The notes: generated from the sequence alone by a model not told the origin. A stretch of DNA of 64,000 nucleotides from Flavobacteriales bacterium (GCA_002862785.1 PKDZ01000039.1:54198-118197), one strand, 5' to 3'; counted from the stretch's first letter, positions 53,537 through 61,987 are shown. Translations and numbers: made by a program.

Positions 53537-53959
53537 ATGTCCTCAGTGCACTACAACCTCGATTACCTCCAGCAGGTGTTCCAAGGCAACGATGCCATGG
53601 TCCAGCGCATTCTGGATTCCTTCGAGGAACAGGTCCCGGGCTATCTCGATGAGATGGAGGCCCGATGGAGCCGCGGGGAATGGCGGGATCTTCATCCCCT
53701 CGCCCACAAAGCGAGGAGCAGCATCAGCATGCTCGGCATGCAGTCCCTGCTCGACGACATCGTGCACATTGAGCGGACGTCCCGCAGCGGGGAGAACGAA
53801 GGCGACATTGGAGCCCGACTGGGTTCAGCGAAGCGCTCCCTGTCCCTCGCCCTCGATGCCCTGCGCCGGGACCGGACTGGCGGAGCGCTGGGGCGAGCCG
53901 ATCGGCCAGCGTTGAGCCCGTCCCGCCCATCGCGGAAGTCCGGATTGAGGCGGGCCTGA
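53537..53959 (+). CDS. Stand-alone histidine phosphotransfer (HPt) domain protein
   Basis: This is a 140-residue cytosolic protein. A four-helix HPt domain fills residues 1-105, with the phospho-accepting His57 in LAHKARSSISMLG (the AHxLKGS-type motif) and the follow-up helix LDDIVHIERTSRSGEN. The C-terminal 35 residues are Arg/Ser/Pro-rich and disordered-looking. HPt proteins relay phosphoryl groups between receiver domains of hybrid kinases and response regulators. No kinase or regulator gene is in the window. I chose the ATG giving MSSVHYNLDYL. Confidence 0.8.
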   Translation: MSSVHYNLDYLQQVFQGNDAMVQRILDSFEEQVPGYLDEMEARWSRGEWRDLHPLAHKARSSISMLGMQSLLDDIVHIERTSRSGENEGDIGARLGSAKRSLSLALDALRRDRTGGALGRADRPALSPSRPSRKSGLRRA

Positions 53960-53995
53960 CCCTGAGCCTGCTCCATTCGGACCCGGGCGGCGTGG

Positions 53996-54003
53996 TACCT
54001 TTG
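53996..54003 (+). promoter_or_regulatory. -7 element immediately before the DUF4301 gene
   Basis: TACCTTTG is a perfect TAnnTTTG and ends only 4 nt before the GTG start codon at 54008. It supports that non-ATG start and implies a leaderless mRNA. Confidence 0.65.
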
Positions 54004-54007
54004 GGAC

Positions 54008-55429
54008 GTGAGCCACGGCCCCACACCATCCTACATCCAGTCCGCACGGGAGCACGGCATTGCCGAGTCCGAACTGCGGCGTCAATTGGAGCGGCTGCGC
54101 TCGACCCCTTCCTTTTGCGTCCCGGAAGCCCCGTGCACTCCAGGACTGGGCATTCAACGCTGGTCGGAAGCGGAATTCGGGACGTGGGCACGTCATGGGG
54201 CCACCATGGATGCCCAGCGCGTGGTGCGGTTCGTTCCAGCGAGCGGCGCGGCCAGCCGGATGTTCAAGGCCTTGGTGGCCCGCGACAAGGCCGCCATGGA
54301 GCAGTTGGACGCCCGCTGGGATGAATTTCCCTTCCGGTCCATGGCCGAAGCCACGGGTCCTTGCGGAACGCGGGAAGAGCGTTGGTCGGCCATCGTGGAG
54401 CGGCTGGATTTGCCGGGACGGCCAAAGGGGGCTCTGCCTTTTCACAACGAAATGGGGGGAGTCAAAACGGCCTTTGAGGCCCAGTTGGTCGAATGGTCAA
54501 GGACCTTGGAGCAGCCGGGAGCCACACTGCATTTCACCCTTCCGGCGGAAGACATGCCCGCTCGTGTGGAGCAGCTCCGAGCGCTGGCGAACCTCATCGG
54601 TGTGCCGGTGGAGGCCTCGGTCCAGGACCCCTCCACCGATACAGTGGCGCTGGATGCCGAGGGAGCCCCCTTTCTCAAACCAGACGGCACCCCCCTGTTT
54701 CGACCCGGGGGGCATGGGGCGCTGCTGCACAACCTGGCCGCCATTTCGCGCGCCCACCCGGGGGCCTTGGTGAGCGTCAAGAACATCGACAATGTCCGCC
54801 CCACATCCGCCCTCGAGCAGGTGGTGCCATGGCGTCAGGCCCTCATCGGCCGGACGGAGGATCTCATCGCCTCCCGGAATGTGGCCCTGGCGGCTCTGCG
54901 GGAAGGGGAGGTAGGCCCCGCGCAGGATTGGCTGCGTCAGGGCGTGGCCCATCCGGGGGAGGCGATCCCCCCTGGCGCATCCGAATTGTGGTCCATGCTG
55001 GACCGGCCCCTCCTCGTGGCGGGCATGGTGCAGAACGAGGGCGAACCGGGTGGCGGGCCGTTCTGGCTTCGCGATGACCGGGGGGTCCTGCGCTCTCAGA
55101 TTGTGGAATCCGCCGAAATGGATGTGTCGGACCCGGTGATCCAGGATCGGGTGGGCCGGGCGACGCACTTCAATCCCGTCGACCTGGTCTGTGCCATGCA
55201 CGACGACCGGGGGGAGCCGTATGACCTCGAAGCCTTCGTCGATGCCAGTCGGGATTTTCTCGTGTCCAAGTCGTTTGCCGGCCAACCGTTGAAGGGGCTC
55301 GAACATCCTGGATTGTGGAACGGGGCCATGGGCCGTTGGAACACGGTGTTTGTCGAGGTCGACCTTCGAACGTTTGCCCCGGTGAAGACGGTGTTCGATC
55401 TCCTCCGTCCTGCCCACCGCTCCGAGTAA
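54008..55429 (+). CDS. DUF4301 family protein
   Basis: This is a 473-residue protein starting at GTG (MSHGPTPSYIQSAREHG). It matches what I recall of the Bacteroidetes DUF4301 family: RVVRFVPASGAASRMFKAL, GRPKGALPFHNEMGGVKTAFEAQL, LHFTLPAEDMPARVEQL, FRPGGHGALLHNLAAI, VSVKNIDNVRP and GEPGGGPFWLRDDRG. The pattern of Gly-rich loops with KNIDN and PGGHGAL is reminiscent of nucleotide-sugar pyrophosphorylases, but no biochemical role is known to me. It has its own promoter and stands alone. Confidence 0.85.
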   Translation: MSHGPTPSYIQSAREHGIAESELRRQLERLRSTPSFCVPEAPCTPGLGIQRWSEAEFGTWARHGATMDAQRVVRFVPASGAASRMFKALVARDKAAMEQLDARWDEFPFRSMAEATGPCGTREERWSAIVERLDLPGRPKGALPFHNEMGGVKTAFEAQLVEWSRTLEQPGATLHFTLPAEDMPARVEQLRALANLIGVPVEASVQDPSTDTVALDAEGAPFLKPDGTPLFRPGGHGALLHNLAAISRAHPGALVSVKNIDNVRPTSALEQVVPWRQALIGRTEDLIASRNVALAALREGEVGPAQDWLRQGVAHPGEAIPPGASELWSMLDRPLLVAGMVQNEGEPGGGPFWLRDDRGVLRSQIVESAEMDVSDPVIQDRVGRATHFNPVDLVCAMHDDRGEPYDLEAFVDASRDFLVSKSFAGQPLKGLEHPGLWNGAMGRWNTVFVEVDLRTFAPVKTVFDLLRPAHRSE

Positions 55430-55433
55430 ACGG

Positions 55434-55467
55434 AAAAGGGCCACTTCCTTGCGGAAGCAGCCCCTTT
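55434..55467 (-). terminator. Terminator of the T9SS type A cargo gene
   Basis: On the minus strand a 15-bp stem forms with the loop GCAA and three G-U pairs. The + strand version would have three mismatches, so it serves the minus-strand gene ending at 55489. The T-rich 3' arm ends in CCCTTTT. Confidence 0.75.
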
Positions 55468-55488
55468 CGGTTGGGATTGTCAGGAATT

Positions 55489-56796
55489 TCAGCCCTTGAG
55501 AATGCGCTTGCTCATCACCTTGTCGCCGTTGATCAGGCGGATGGTGTAGAGACCGGGGCGCAGCTGGTCGAGATCCGTGAACCGGATCGGAGCGTCGAGC
55601 TGACCACCGGCGAGGGAGATCACGCGCTCGGGCATGCCCACGTGGTTCAGGAGCTGGAGGGTGGCACCGGCCTTGACCACACCACGGATCGTGATGCTGA
55701 GGCTCTCGCCGAAGGGCACCGGATAGGCACCGATCTCGAGCTCGTCGCGGCCGTCGTTCTCAGACTGCACGTCGCTGGCGTTGGCGGAGTCGACGCCAAT
55801 CGCCATGGCGAGGTTGTACTGAATGGACTGGCCATTCACGTAGAGGCGACCGAAGTTGGCGTCGCTGGCGCCCTTGGCGAGGGCCGCGATGCGGGCACCC
55901 TGCGGACAGGTCACCTTGAGCAGGACGGTCTGGTCCTTGCTGACGGCACCCTTGTCGAAGGTGAGTTGGAGCTCACCGTCGGTGACGTCTTCGCTGGTGA
56001 AGAAGCCGGTGGCGATGATGCTGTTGTCAAAGCGAAGCAGAGCGTACTCGAAGCTGAAGCCCGGCTCGACAAACGGAGTGGCGAGCTTGATCTCACCGAT
56101 CCGTCCCTTGTCACAGGCATAGAAGAGCTGCATGAAGGTCTGGCCTTCGAAGTTGAGCACACCCGTGCTGTTGCGCTGGGCAGTCACACAGTCACCTTCG
56201 ACGTTCAGGTCGAGGCCGGCAGCAGAGCGGGCATGGGCGCCGGTCGTCTGGCTGTCGTTGCCGCGGGTGCGGCCCTCATTGGCGGCGTCGAGTTCCGGCG
56301 TCGCACCGCGCAGGCCAGACGTGAACTTGAGGTTCTTGGCCTCAGGGGTGCCACCGAGGCGCACCTCGCCGATGAAGTTGGTGGCGTCGTCCGTGGCCGG
56401 CATCACGAGGCTGGCTCCGTTGTAGGCCTTGATCATGATGATGAACTCATCACCCTGCAGAGCCGGGATGGACAGGTTGTCCATGAGGAGGCTCACGCCA
56501 TTGTAATTGTCAGCCGTAAAGGTTTTCAGGGCACGCGGCGTCATGTGGGCGTCCATGACACCCATGTCGACTGTGCCGCCATTGAATTGCACGCTGGCGA
56601 TCACTTCGAGGTTGGCGATGGTGCCCTTGCCGCAAGTGCGGTACGTCTGCGACACCATGGTTTCCACGAAGATGGCCGTGTTGACCTGGTCCTGCTCCAC
56701 CTTGCACTGGATGTCATCCTGCGGGGTGGCGGCGAGGGCCGTGTTGGAGAAAAGAATGCCGAGAAGGGCAAACGAGAGGAAAGAGAAGCGAATCAT
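55489..56796 (-). CDS. Secreted T9SS type A cargo protein, unknown function
   Basis: This is a 435-residue exported protein (signal peptide ending near TALAA). Two related beta-rich halves each have a Cys pair and a similar phrase: TYRTCGKGTIANLEV in the first and FYACDKGRIGEIKL in the second. This points to an internal duplication of about 150 residues. The C-terminus is a type A sorting domain: IGAYPVPFGESLSITI to LRPGLYTIRLINGDKVMSKRILKG (the last part with the usual KxxKxxLK-type end). The export route is therefore the T9SS. The upstream gap is AT-rich with two palindromes. Function is unknown. Confidence 0.85.
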   Translation of the reverse strand: MIRFSFLSFALLGILFSNTALAATPQDDIQCKVEQDQVNTAIFVETMVSQTYRTCGKGTIANLEVIASVQFNGGTVDMGVMDAHMTPRALKTFTADNYNGVSLLMDNLSIPALQGDEFIIMIKAYNGASLVMPATDDATNFIGEVRLGGTPEAKNLKFTSGLRGATPELDAANEGRTRGNDSQTTGAHARSAAGLDLNVEGDCVTAQRNSTGVLNFEGQTFMQLFYACDKGRIGEIKLATPFVEPGFSFEYALLRFDNSIIATGFFTSEDVTDGELQLTFDKGAVSKDQTVLLKVTCPQGARIAALAKGASDANFGRLYVNGQSIQYNLAMAIGVDSANASDVQSENDGRDELEIGAYPVPFGESLSITIRGVVKAGATLQLLNHVGMPERVISLAGGQLDAPIRFTDLDQLRPGLYTIRLINGDKVMSKRILKG

Positions 56797-56849
56797 GTTT
56801 TGAGGTATTTGTGGATTCGCCCCCCTCTACGCCCCGCGGCTCCGTGCGG

Positions 56850-56906
56850 TTTCGATTTCCTAAAAAAAAGTGGAAGAAATCGAAATAAATGACTGATTAA
56901 CAGTCA
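56850..56906. repeat. Two inverted repeats in an AT-rich gap
   Basis: TTTCGATTTC and GAAATCGAAA are perfect 10-bp arms 16 nt apart, enclosing an A8 run. Beside them TGACTG-ATTAA-CAGTCA is a 6-bp hairpin followed on the minus strand by TTTATTT. The second may terminate the lpx-ABC operon and the first may be an operator or leader structure of the 55489-56796 gene. Confidence 0.55.
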
Positions 56907-56930
56907 AATAAAAATTCACCCTTCCTAGGG

Positions 56931-57563
56931 TCAATTGCCGATTTCGAACCGGGCCGCGTCCCTTGGATGCTCTTCCTCGTTGTGATTCGAGGCGACCACG
57001 AGGGTTCGCCCACGGCGCCATTCGCCGAGCAGGTTCGCGTACCAGGCCCGCCCATCCCGGTCCAAATGGGAGACCGGCTCGTCGAGGAAGAGGGCAGCGG
57101 CAGCGGTGGTAAAGGCGAGGGACAGCGACAGCCGCTGGCGCATCCCTGAACTCAGGTCGCGCACGCGGGAATCCGGGTGACCCTCGAGGAGGGCAAGGTG
57201 AAGGATGCCCTCGGTGTCCATGTCCGGCAGGCAGGCGCGAAAACGGCGGTGGGCCTCGATGTGTTCGCGGACAGTCAGGTCTAGAATCAGCGACTGGTCC
57301 GGGGCGCAATAGGCCATGTGTCCGGGCACGTGGTGCCGGGTGAGGTCGAGGTCCCCGCGGTGCCAAGCAACGCGGCCCTCACTCGCGGCATCGAATCCGC
57401 ACAGCATGCGGAGCAGACTGGATTTTCCACTGCCGTTGGCACCGAGAAGGACCATGGAGCTCCCGGCGGGGATGTTGAGGTCGAGGTTGCGAAGCACCCA
57501 CTGCCGCCCGTGGCGTTTGCCCAATCCCAAGGCTTCAATTTCGAGGGGGGGATCCGGCTGCAT
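56931..57563 (-). CDS. Orphan ABC transporter ATP-binding protein
   Basis: This is a 210-residue ATPase with Walker A LLGANGSGKSSLLRML, Q-loop in AYCAPDQSLILDLTV, signature RDLSSGMRQRLSLSLAF, Walker B ALFLDEPVSHLD and the His switch ASNHNEEE. It resembles CcmA-like or multidrug-type subunits. The start codon abuts the lpxA stop with no gap, so it is the last gene of the lpx operon. No permease gene is adjacent, so the substrate is unknown; a lipid or envelope substrate is only a guess from context. Confidence 0.88.
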   Translation of the reverse strand: MQPDPPLEIEALGLGKRHGRQWVLRNLDLNIPAGSSMVLLGANGSGKSSLLRMLCGFDAASEGRVAWHRGDLDLTRHHVPGHMAYCAPDQSLILDLTVREHIEAHRRFRACLPDMDTEGILHLALLEGHPDSRVRDLSSGMRQRLSLSLAFTTAAAALFLDEPVSHLDRDGRAWYANLLGEWRRGRTLVVASNHNEEEHPRDAARFEIGN

Positions 57564-58361
57564 TCAGAAGGGGCCTCGGACGATGCCCTTGTCGGAGGCC
57601 CGAATGAAGTCGAGGATGGTCCCCTTGGCGTCGCTGATGGGAAGCTCCATCTCGGCGACTTTGATGGCCTGCGACATGTTGCCGCCGGTGACGTACAGGG
57701 TCCGGTAGATGTCTTCTACGGCGCGGACGAACTCATCGGGGAAGCCTCGGCGACGAAGTCCAATCGCGTTGACCCCGATGTAGCTGAGCGGCTCCCGGGC
57801 GACCTTGACGAAAGGGGGGATGTTCTTTCGGACGAGCGAGCCGCCCGCGACGAAGGCGTGCTGACCGATGCGGACGAATTGCTGCACGGCAACCACACCC
57901 TCAATGATGACCCAGTCCTCGATGGTCACATGGCCTGCGATGTTGGCGCAGTTGGCCAGAACGCAATGGTCACCCACCACGGCATCGTGTGCCACGTGAG
58001 TGTACGCCATCAACAAGCAGTGAGACCCGACCCGCGTGGTCATCCGGTCCGTGGTGCCCCGGTTGATGGTGCAACACTCCCGAATGGTGGTGTGGTCGCC
58101 GATGACGGCCGTTGTGTTTTCACCAGCAAACTTCAGGTCTTGCGGGACTCCGCCAATCACGGCCCCGGGAAAGATGCGGCAATGACTGCCGATGCGTGAG
58201 CCGTTGAGGATGGTGGCGTTGGGGCCGATCCACGTGCCGGGGCCGATGTCGACGTCGGCCTCCACGGTCGAGAACGGGCTGATGGTCACGCCTTCGCCGA
58301 TGCGGGCGTCCGGATGGACGACAGCCATCTCCGAGATGCCGGTGGAAGCAGTGGTGTTCAT
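57564..58361 (-). CDS. lpxA: UDP-N-acetylglucosamine acyltransferase
   Basis: LpxA transfers a 3-hydroxyacyl chain from ACP to UDP-GlcNAc, the first step of lipid A synthesis. The 265-residue trimeric left-handed beta-helix protein shows hexapeptide repeats (VVHPDARIGEGVTISPF onward), the catalytic-His segment AYTHVAHDAVVGDHCVLAN and the C-terminal helical domain with YRTLYVTGGNM. Its start overlaps the lpxC/fabZ stop by 4 nt (ATGA). Confidence 0.97.
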   Translation of the reverse strand: MNTTASTGISEMAVVHPDARIGEGVTISPFSTVEADVDIGPGTWIGPNATILNGSRIGSHCRIFPGAVIGGVPQDLKFAGENTTAVIGDHTTIRECCTINRGTTDRMTTRVGSHCLLMAYTHVAHDAVVGDHCVLANCANIAGHVTIEDWVIIEGVVAVQQFVRIGQHAFVAGGSLVRKNIPPFVKVAREPLSYIGVNAIGLRRRGFPDEFVRAVEDIYRTLYVTGGNMSQAIKVAEMELPISDAKGTILDFIRASDKGIVRGPF

Positions 58362-59815
58362 GCGGAGGTGGAGCTGGGGACGCGGTCCTGGATGATCTGG
58401 GCGAGCATTTCGGCTTGTGAGACCAGCTTGTCCCCCACGAAGGCCTCTCCCGTCATGTGAACCAGGCCGCGCCGGATGGGGCTGGCGAGCTTGAGGCGGA
58501 AGAGCACGGTGTCCCCGGGAACGACCTTCTGCTTGAAGCGAACGTTGTCAATCTTCATGAAGTAGGTCGACCATTGCTCAGGGTTGTCTACTCCGCTCAG
58601 GGCGAAGATGCCCCCAACTTGGGCCATGGCCTCGATCTGCAGAACGCCGGGCATGACGGGATTGCCTGGGAAATGGCCCTGGAAGAAGGGCTCATTCATG
58701 GTCACGTTCTTCAGGCCCACGATGCTGTCGTCTGAGCGGGAGATGATTTTGTCGACCAAAAGGAACGGGTAGCGGTGAGGCAGGAGCCGTTCGATGTCGT
58801 GGATGTCGAATACCGGGGCTTCAGTCGGGTCGTAATGGGGCACGCGGTCTGTGGCCTGGCTGAGTTTTTTCAGCTCCTTCGCGAAGGACACGTTGCCGGC
58901 GTGGCCCGGGCGGGCGGCCAGGATGTGGCCTCGGATGAAGCAACCGGTCAGCGCGAGGTCCCCGATGATGTCGAGCAGTTTGTGGCGGGCGGGCTCGTTG
59001 GCGTACTGAAGCGTTGTGTTGTTGAGGACACCGGTCTTGCCGGAGTCCACGGCGAGGCCCTCCTTGCCGGCGAGGCTCGCGATGGAGGCGATTTCCTCCT
59101 CGCTGTAGGTGCGCTCGGCGAGCACGATGGCGTTGTCCAGGTCCCCGCCCTTGATGAGCCCCTGCTCGAGCAGCGCCTTGACCTCCTTGAGAAAGACAAA
59201 GGTCCGGCAGCGGCTGATGTCGGAGACGAATTGTCCCAGGTGGCGCATGCTGGCATGCTGGGTGCCGAGGACCGGGCTTCCGTAGTCGACCATCACGGTG
59301 AGGCGAAACTCATCTTGGGCCGGGGGCACGGCGAGCATTTCAACGCCGTCCTCCGAGCGGTGGGTGATGGGCTCGGTGAGGGTAATGAAATGCCGGTCGG
59401 CTTCCTGCTCTGTGGTGCCGGCCTCTTCGATGTGGGCCACGAAGGGCCAACTGCTGCCATCGAGGATGGGCACCTCTGGGCCGTCCATTTCGATCAGGGC
59501 GTTGTCGATGCCGCACCCATGCAACGCGGCGAGGAGGTGCTCCGTGGTGTGGACCCGTGCGCCGTCTTTTTCGAGCGTGGTGCCTCGACGGGTTTCCACC
59601 ACGAGGTCGCAGTCCGCTGGCACGCGAGGCGCTCCTTCGAGGTCCGTGCGCTGGAAGACATAACCGTGGTCCGGATCGGCCGGGTGCACGGTCAACCGGG
59701 TCATTTCACCGGTGTGCAGGCCGATGCCCTCGAGCGAAAAGCTCGCGCCGAGAGTGTGCTGGCGCTCACTGCGAACTGCGGGACCGTGCAGGCCAGAGGA
59801 AGAGGAGTCAGACAT
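58358..59815 (-). CDS. lpxC/fabZ: Bifunctional UDP-3-O-acyl-GlcNAc deacetylase / 3-hydroxyacyl-ACP dehydratase
   Basis: This is a 485-residue fusion. Residues about 20-320 are LpxC, the zinc deacetylase that commits the pathway to lipid A: HTTEHLLAALHG, PEVPILDGSSWPF, HKLLDIIGDLALTG and RPGHAGNVSFAKEL. Residues about 335-485 are FabZ, the hot-dog-fold dehydratase of fatty acid synthesis: LLPHRYPFLLVDKI and FFQGHFPGNPVMPGVLQIEAMAQ. The two activities compete for 3-hydroxyacyl-ACP. The fusion is known across Bacteroidetes and is a good marker of the phylum. It starts 3 nt after lpxD. Confidence 0.97.
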   Translation of the reverse strand: MSDSSSSGLHGPAVRSERQHTLGASFSLEGIGLHTGEMTRLTVHPADPDHGYVFQRTDLEGAPRVPADCDLVVETRRGTTLEKDGARVHTTEHLLAALHGCGIDNALIEMDGPEVPILDGSSWPFVAHIEEAGTTEQEADRHFITLTEPITHRSEDGVEMLAVPPAQDEFRLTVMVDYGSPVLGTQHASMRHLGQFVSDISRCRTFVFLKEVKALLEQGLIKGGDLDNAIVLAERTYSEEEIASIASLAGKEGLAVDSGKTGVLNNTTLQYANEPARHKLLDIIGDLALTGCFIRGHILAARPGHAGNVSFAKELKKLSQATDRVPHYDPTEAPVFDIHDIERLLPHRYPFLLVDKIISRSDDSIVGLKNVTMNEPFFQGHFPGNPVMPGVLQIEAMAQVGGIFALSGVDNPEQWSTYFMKIDNVRFKQKVVPGDTVLFRLKLASPIRRGLVHMTGEAFVGDKLVSQAEMLAQIIQDRVPSSTSA

Positions 59816-59818
59816 GGT

Positions 59819-60835
59819 TCAGGCGTTCTTGTTGTTGAATTCGCGAATGATGCTGCGCAGGGCGACCTGCGTTTTCTGGTGTTCGCGGATGGGCCGGGCC
59901 GGATTGCCCTGCAGGACTTGGCCGGGTTCGAGGATACTGGCGGTGACCCCGCTCTTCGCAGCAATTTTGCTGCCGTCGGCGATGCGGATGTGTCCGTTGA
60001 TGCCGACCTGGCCGCCAATCATGCAACGGGAGCCGATTTCAGTGGACCCTGCGATGCCGGTCTGAGCGGCGATGACGGTGTGGTCTCCGATGCGCACGTT
60101 GTGGGCGACCTGGATGAGGTTGTCGAGTTTGACTCCGTGGCCCAACACGGTAGAGCCGAGGGTGGCGCGGTCAATGGTGGTGCCCGCTCCGATCTCGCAA
60201 GCGTCGCCGAGGATGACGTTGCCCAGCTGCGGCACCTTTTCGTAGCCGGCATCCGTTGGGGCAAACCCGAAACCATCCGCACCCAGAATGGCGCCGGCCT
60301 GAAGGATGCAATCGTTCCCGACCACGGTGTCCGTTCCCAGCACGCAGCGAGGCCCTATCCTGCATCCTGACCCAATCCGGACGTCCCGGCCCACAATGGC
60401 GCCGGATTCAATCACGCAACCGGAACCGATGGTCGCACCCGCCCCGATGTGGCAGAGGGCCCCGATGGTGACACCGGCCTCGATGCGGGCCTCTGAATGG
60501 ACCACGGCACTGGAATCGATGGCCCCTTGAGCAGGGTGTTCCTCCAACGAGGGCGCGAAGGTTTGCATGAGCTTGGCCATGGCCGCATAGGGGTCGTCCA
60601 CCCGGATGAGGGCAGTTCCCGGCTGCAGCGATCCGCTCAGCTGGAGGGTGTCCGACACGAGCACAGCCGAGGCGCACGTGGTATACAGTTGCGGTTCATA
60701 GGCCGGATTGGCGAGGAAGGTCAGCTGGCCAGAGCTGGCGTCCTCGATGCCGGCAAAGCCGGTCAGGGAAATGCCCTGGTCGCCTTCCAGACGTCCGTCC
60801 AGCAGGGCCGCCACATCACCGATGTTCACCTCCAT
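59819..60835 (-). CDS. lpxD: UDP-3-O-acylglucosamine N-acyltransferase
   Basis: LpxD adds the second 3-hydroxyacyl chain in lipid A synthesis. The 338-residue protein has an N-terminal uridine-binding domain ([14 protein letters not shown]), then a long run of hexapeptide repeats and the catalytic-His segment [28 protein letters not shown]. It lies 23 nt after aroB and has its own TAATTTCG element next to the start codon, so the lpx genes probably have a promoter independent of aroB. Confidence 0.97.
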   Translation of the reverse strand: MEVNIGDVAALLDGRLEGDQGISLTGFAGIEDASSGQLTFLANPAYEPQLYTTCASAVLVSDTLQLSGSLQPGTALIRVDDPYAAMAKLMQTFAPSLEEHPAQGAIDSSAVVHSEARIEAGVTIGALCHIGAGATIGSGCVIESGAIVGRDVRIGSGCRIGPRCVLGTDTVVGNDCILQAGAILGADGFGFAPTDAGYEKVPQLGNVILGDACEIGAGTTIDRATLGSTVLGHGVKLDNLIQVAHNVRIGDHTVIAAQTGIAGSTEIGSRCMIGGQVGINGHIRIADGSKIAAKSGVTASILEPGQVLQGNPARPIREHQKTQVALRSIIREFNNKNA

Positions 60836-60839
60836 GGCT

Positions 60840-60847
60840 CGAAATTA
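60840..60847 (-). promoter_or_regulatory. -7 element immediately before lpxD start
   Basis: On the minus strand TAATTTCG ends 4 nt before the lpxD ATG, in the short gap after the aroB stop, predicting a leaderless lpx operon transcript. Confidence 0.6.
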
Positions 60848-60858
60848 CGCAAGGTCGC

Positions 60859-61929
60859 TCAGGCAGGCCGGGACCGGGACGCTCCACAGGCGGCACTGAA
60901 TTCCTCAAACGCGACCGTCTGGTCCACGAGTGGCTCACCTCCCTCAGAGAGCAGAACCATGCGAACCGCTTCGGCATCGTTCTTCTTGTCCATTTTCGCC
61001 CAGGTCCACAACTCATCCGCCGGGGGAGCGGAGACCGGACAAGGGAACCGCTCCGCCAGAGCCGCCCGCATGGACAGAATCATGGACACGGCGGGCGCGT
61101 CCTCGTTCATCCGGCTGGCACTGATGGCCAGTTCGATGCCCAACCCCCAGGCGACGGCTTCTCCGTGGAGAAGGTCGTGTCCTTCCGAAATGGCCCACGA
61201 CTCGAGCGCATGGCCGGCCGTATGTCCGAGGTTGAGTTGCTTCCTGATTCCGTTGGTCTCCTCCACATCCTGACGGACGATGCTGTCCTTGATGTCCACC
61301 GATTCCCGGATGAGCTCGGCAAAGGCGGCGGAATCGAGGGGGCCATCGAGCGAAGGCAAGGCGTCCATGCGCCGGGGCATGTCCTCCAAAGGATGGGTGA
61401 GCAGCAAGTGCTTGACATGCTCTGCCATGCCCGAAAGCAAGTGCCGCGGGGGAAGGGTGTTGAGGAATTCTGGAGACAGGCTGATACCGGTAGGATGGGA
61501 AAAGGTGCCAATGCGGTTTTTGGCACCACCCAAGTTGATGCCGGTCTTGCCGCCCGCCGCGGCATCGACCATCGCCAAGAGGGTGGTGGGGATGAGCCAG
61601 AAGTTGACGCCACGCAGGTAAGTACTGGCCACGAAGGCGGAGAGATCGGTCACGGTGCCTCCACCCAACCCGATGATGGCGCTGTTCCGGTCGTACCCCG
61701 CTTCATCGAGACTGCTCCACAATGCATGGGCATGTTCAATCCGCTTGATCTCCTCACCCGCCTCAGACAGCCGGAGGAAATCTGTATGGGGCGGCAAGAG
61801 CGGGGACACCACCGGCAGACAGTGCTTCTCGGTGTTGGGGTCCATGATGACCGCGAGCCGGTTTGGCCGGGTGCGGTCAATCCAATCGAGAACCAGGTGG
61901 AGGTGCGGATCTAGTGCGGGCGTGGTCAT
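60859..61929 (-). CDS. aroB: 3-dehydroquinate synthase
   Basis: AroB closes DAHP to 3-dehydroquinate, the second step of the shikimate pathway, using NAD and a divalent metal. The 356-residue protein shows LAVIMDPNTEKHC, the NAD/substrate motif GLGGGTVTDLSAFVASTYLRG, the segment PTTLLAMVDAAAGGKTGINL, and the metal site with LNLGHTAGHALES. The C-terminal part is conserved to DELWTWAKMDKKN. It lies downstream of tRNA-Phe and a terminator, and I see no clear -7 box in front. Confidence 0.96.
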   Translation of the reverse strand: MTTPALDPHLHLVLDWIDRTRPNRLAVIMDPNTEKHCLPVVSPLLPPHTDFLRLSEAGEEIKRIEHAHALWSSLDEAGYDRNSAIIGLGGGTVTDLSAFVASTYLRGVNFWLIPTTLLAMVDAAAGGKTGINLGGAKNRIGTFSHPTGISLSPEFLNTLPPRHLLSGMAEHVKHLLLTHPLEDMPRRMDALPSLDGPLDSAAFAELIRESVDIKDSIVRQDVEETNGIRKQLNLGHTAGHALESWAISEGHDLLHGEAVAWGLGIELAISASRMNEDAPAVSMILSMRAALAERFPCPVSAPPADELWTWAKMDKKNDAEAVRMVLLSEGGEPLVDQTVAFEEFSAACGASRSRPA

Positions 61930-61952
61930 GCGGACTCAGATGCAGAGAATGA

Positions 61953-61982
61953 AACAAGCGGACTGGTGTCAGCCCGCTTGTT
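61953..61982 (-). terminator. Terminator after tRNA-Phe
   Basis: On the minus strand AACAAGCGGGCTG and CAGTCCGCTTGTT form a 13-bp stem (one G-U pair) with loop ACAC, followed by TCATTCTCT. It begins 5 nt after the tRNA and ends 23 nt before the aroB start codon, separating the two. Confidence 0.8.
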
Positions 61983-61987
61983 GGATG

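Noticed and set aside
55315-60370. Long + ORFs opposite the T9SS cargo gene and lpxC/fabZ (525 and 531 residues)
   Set aside because: Antisense shadows of confident minus-strand genes.
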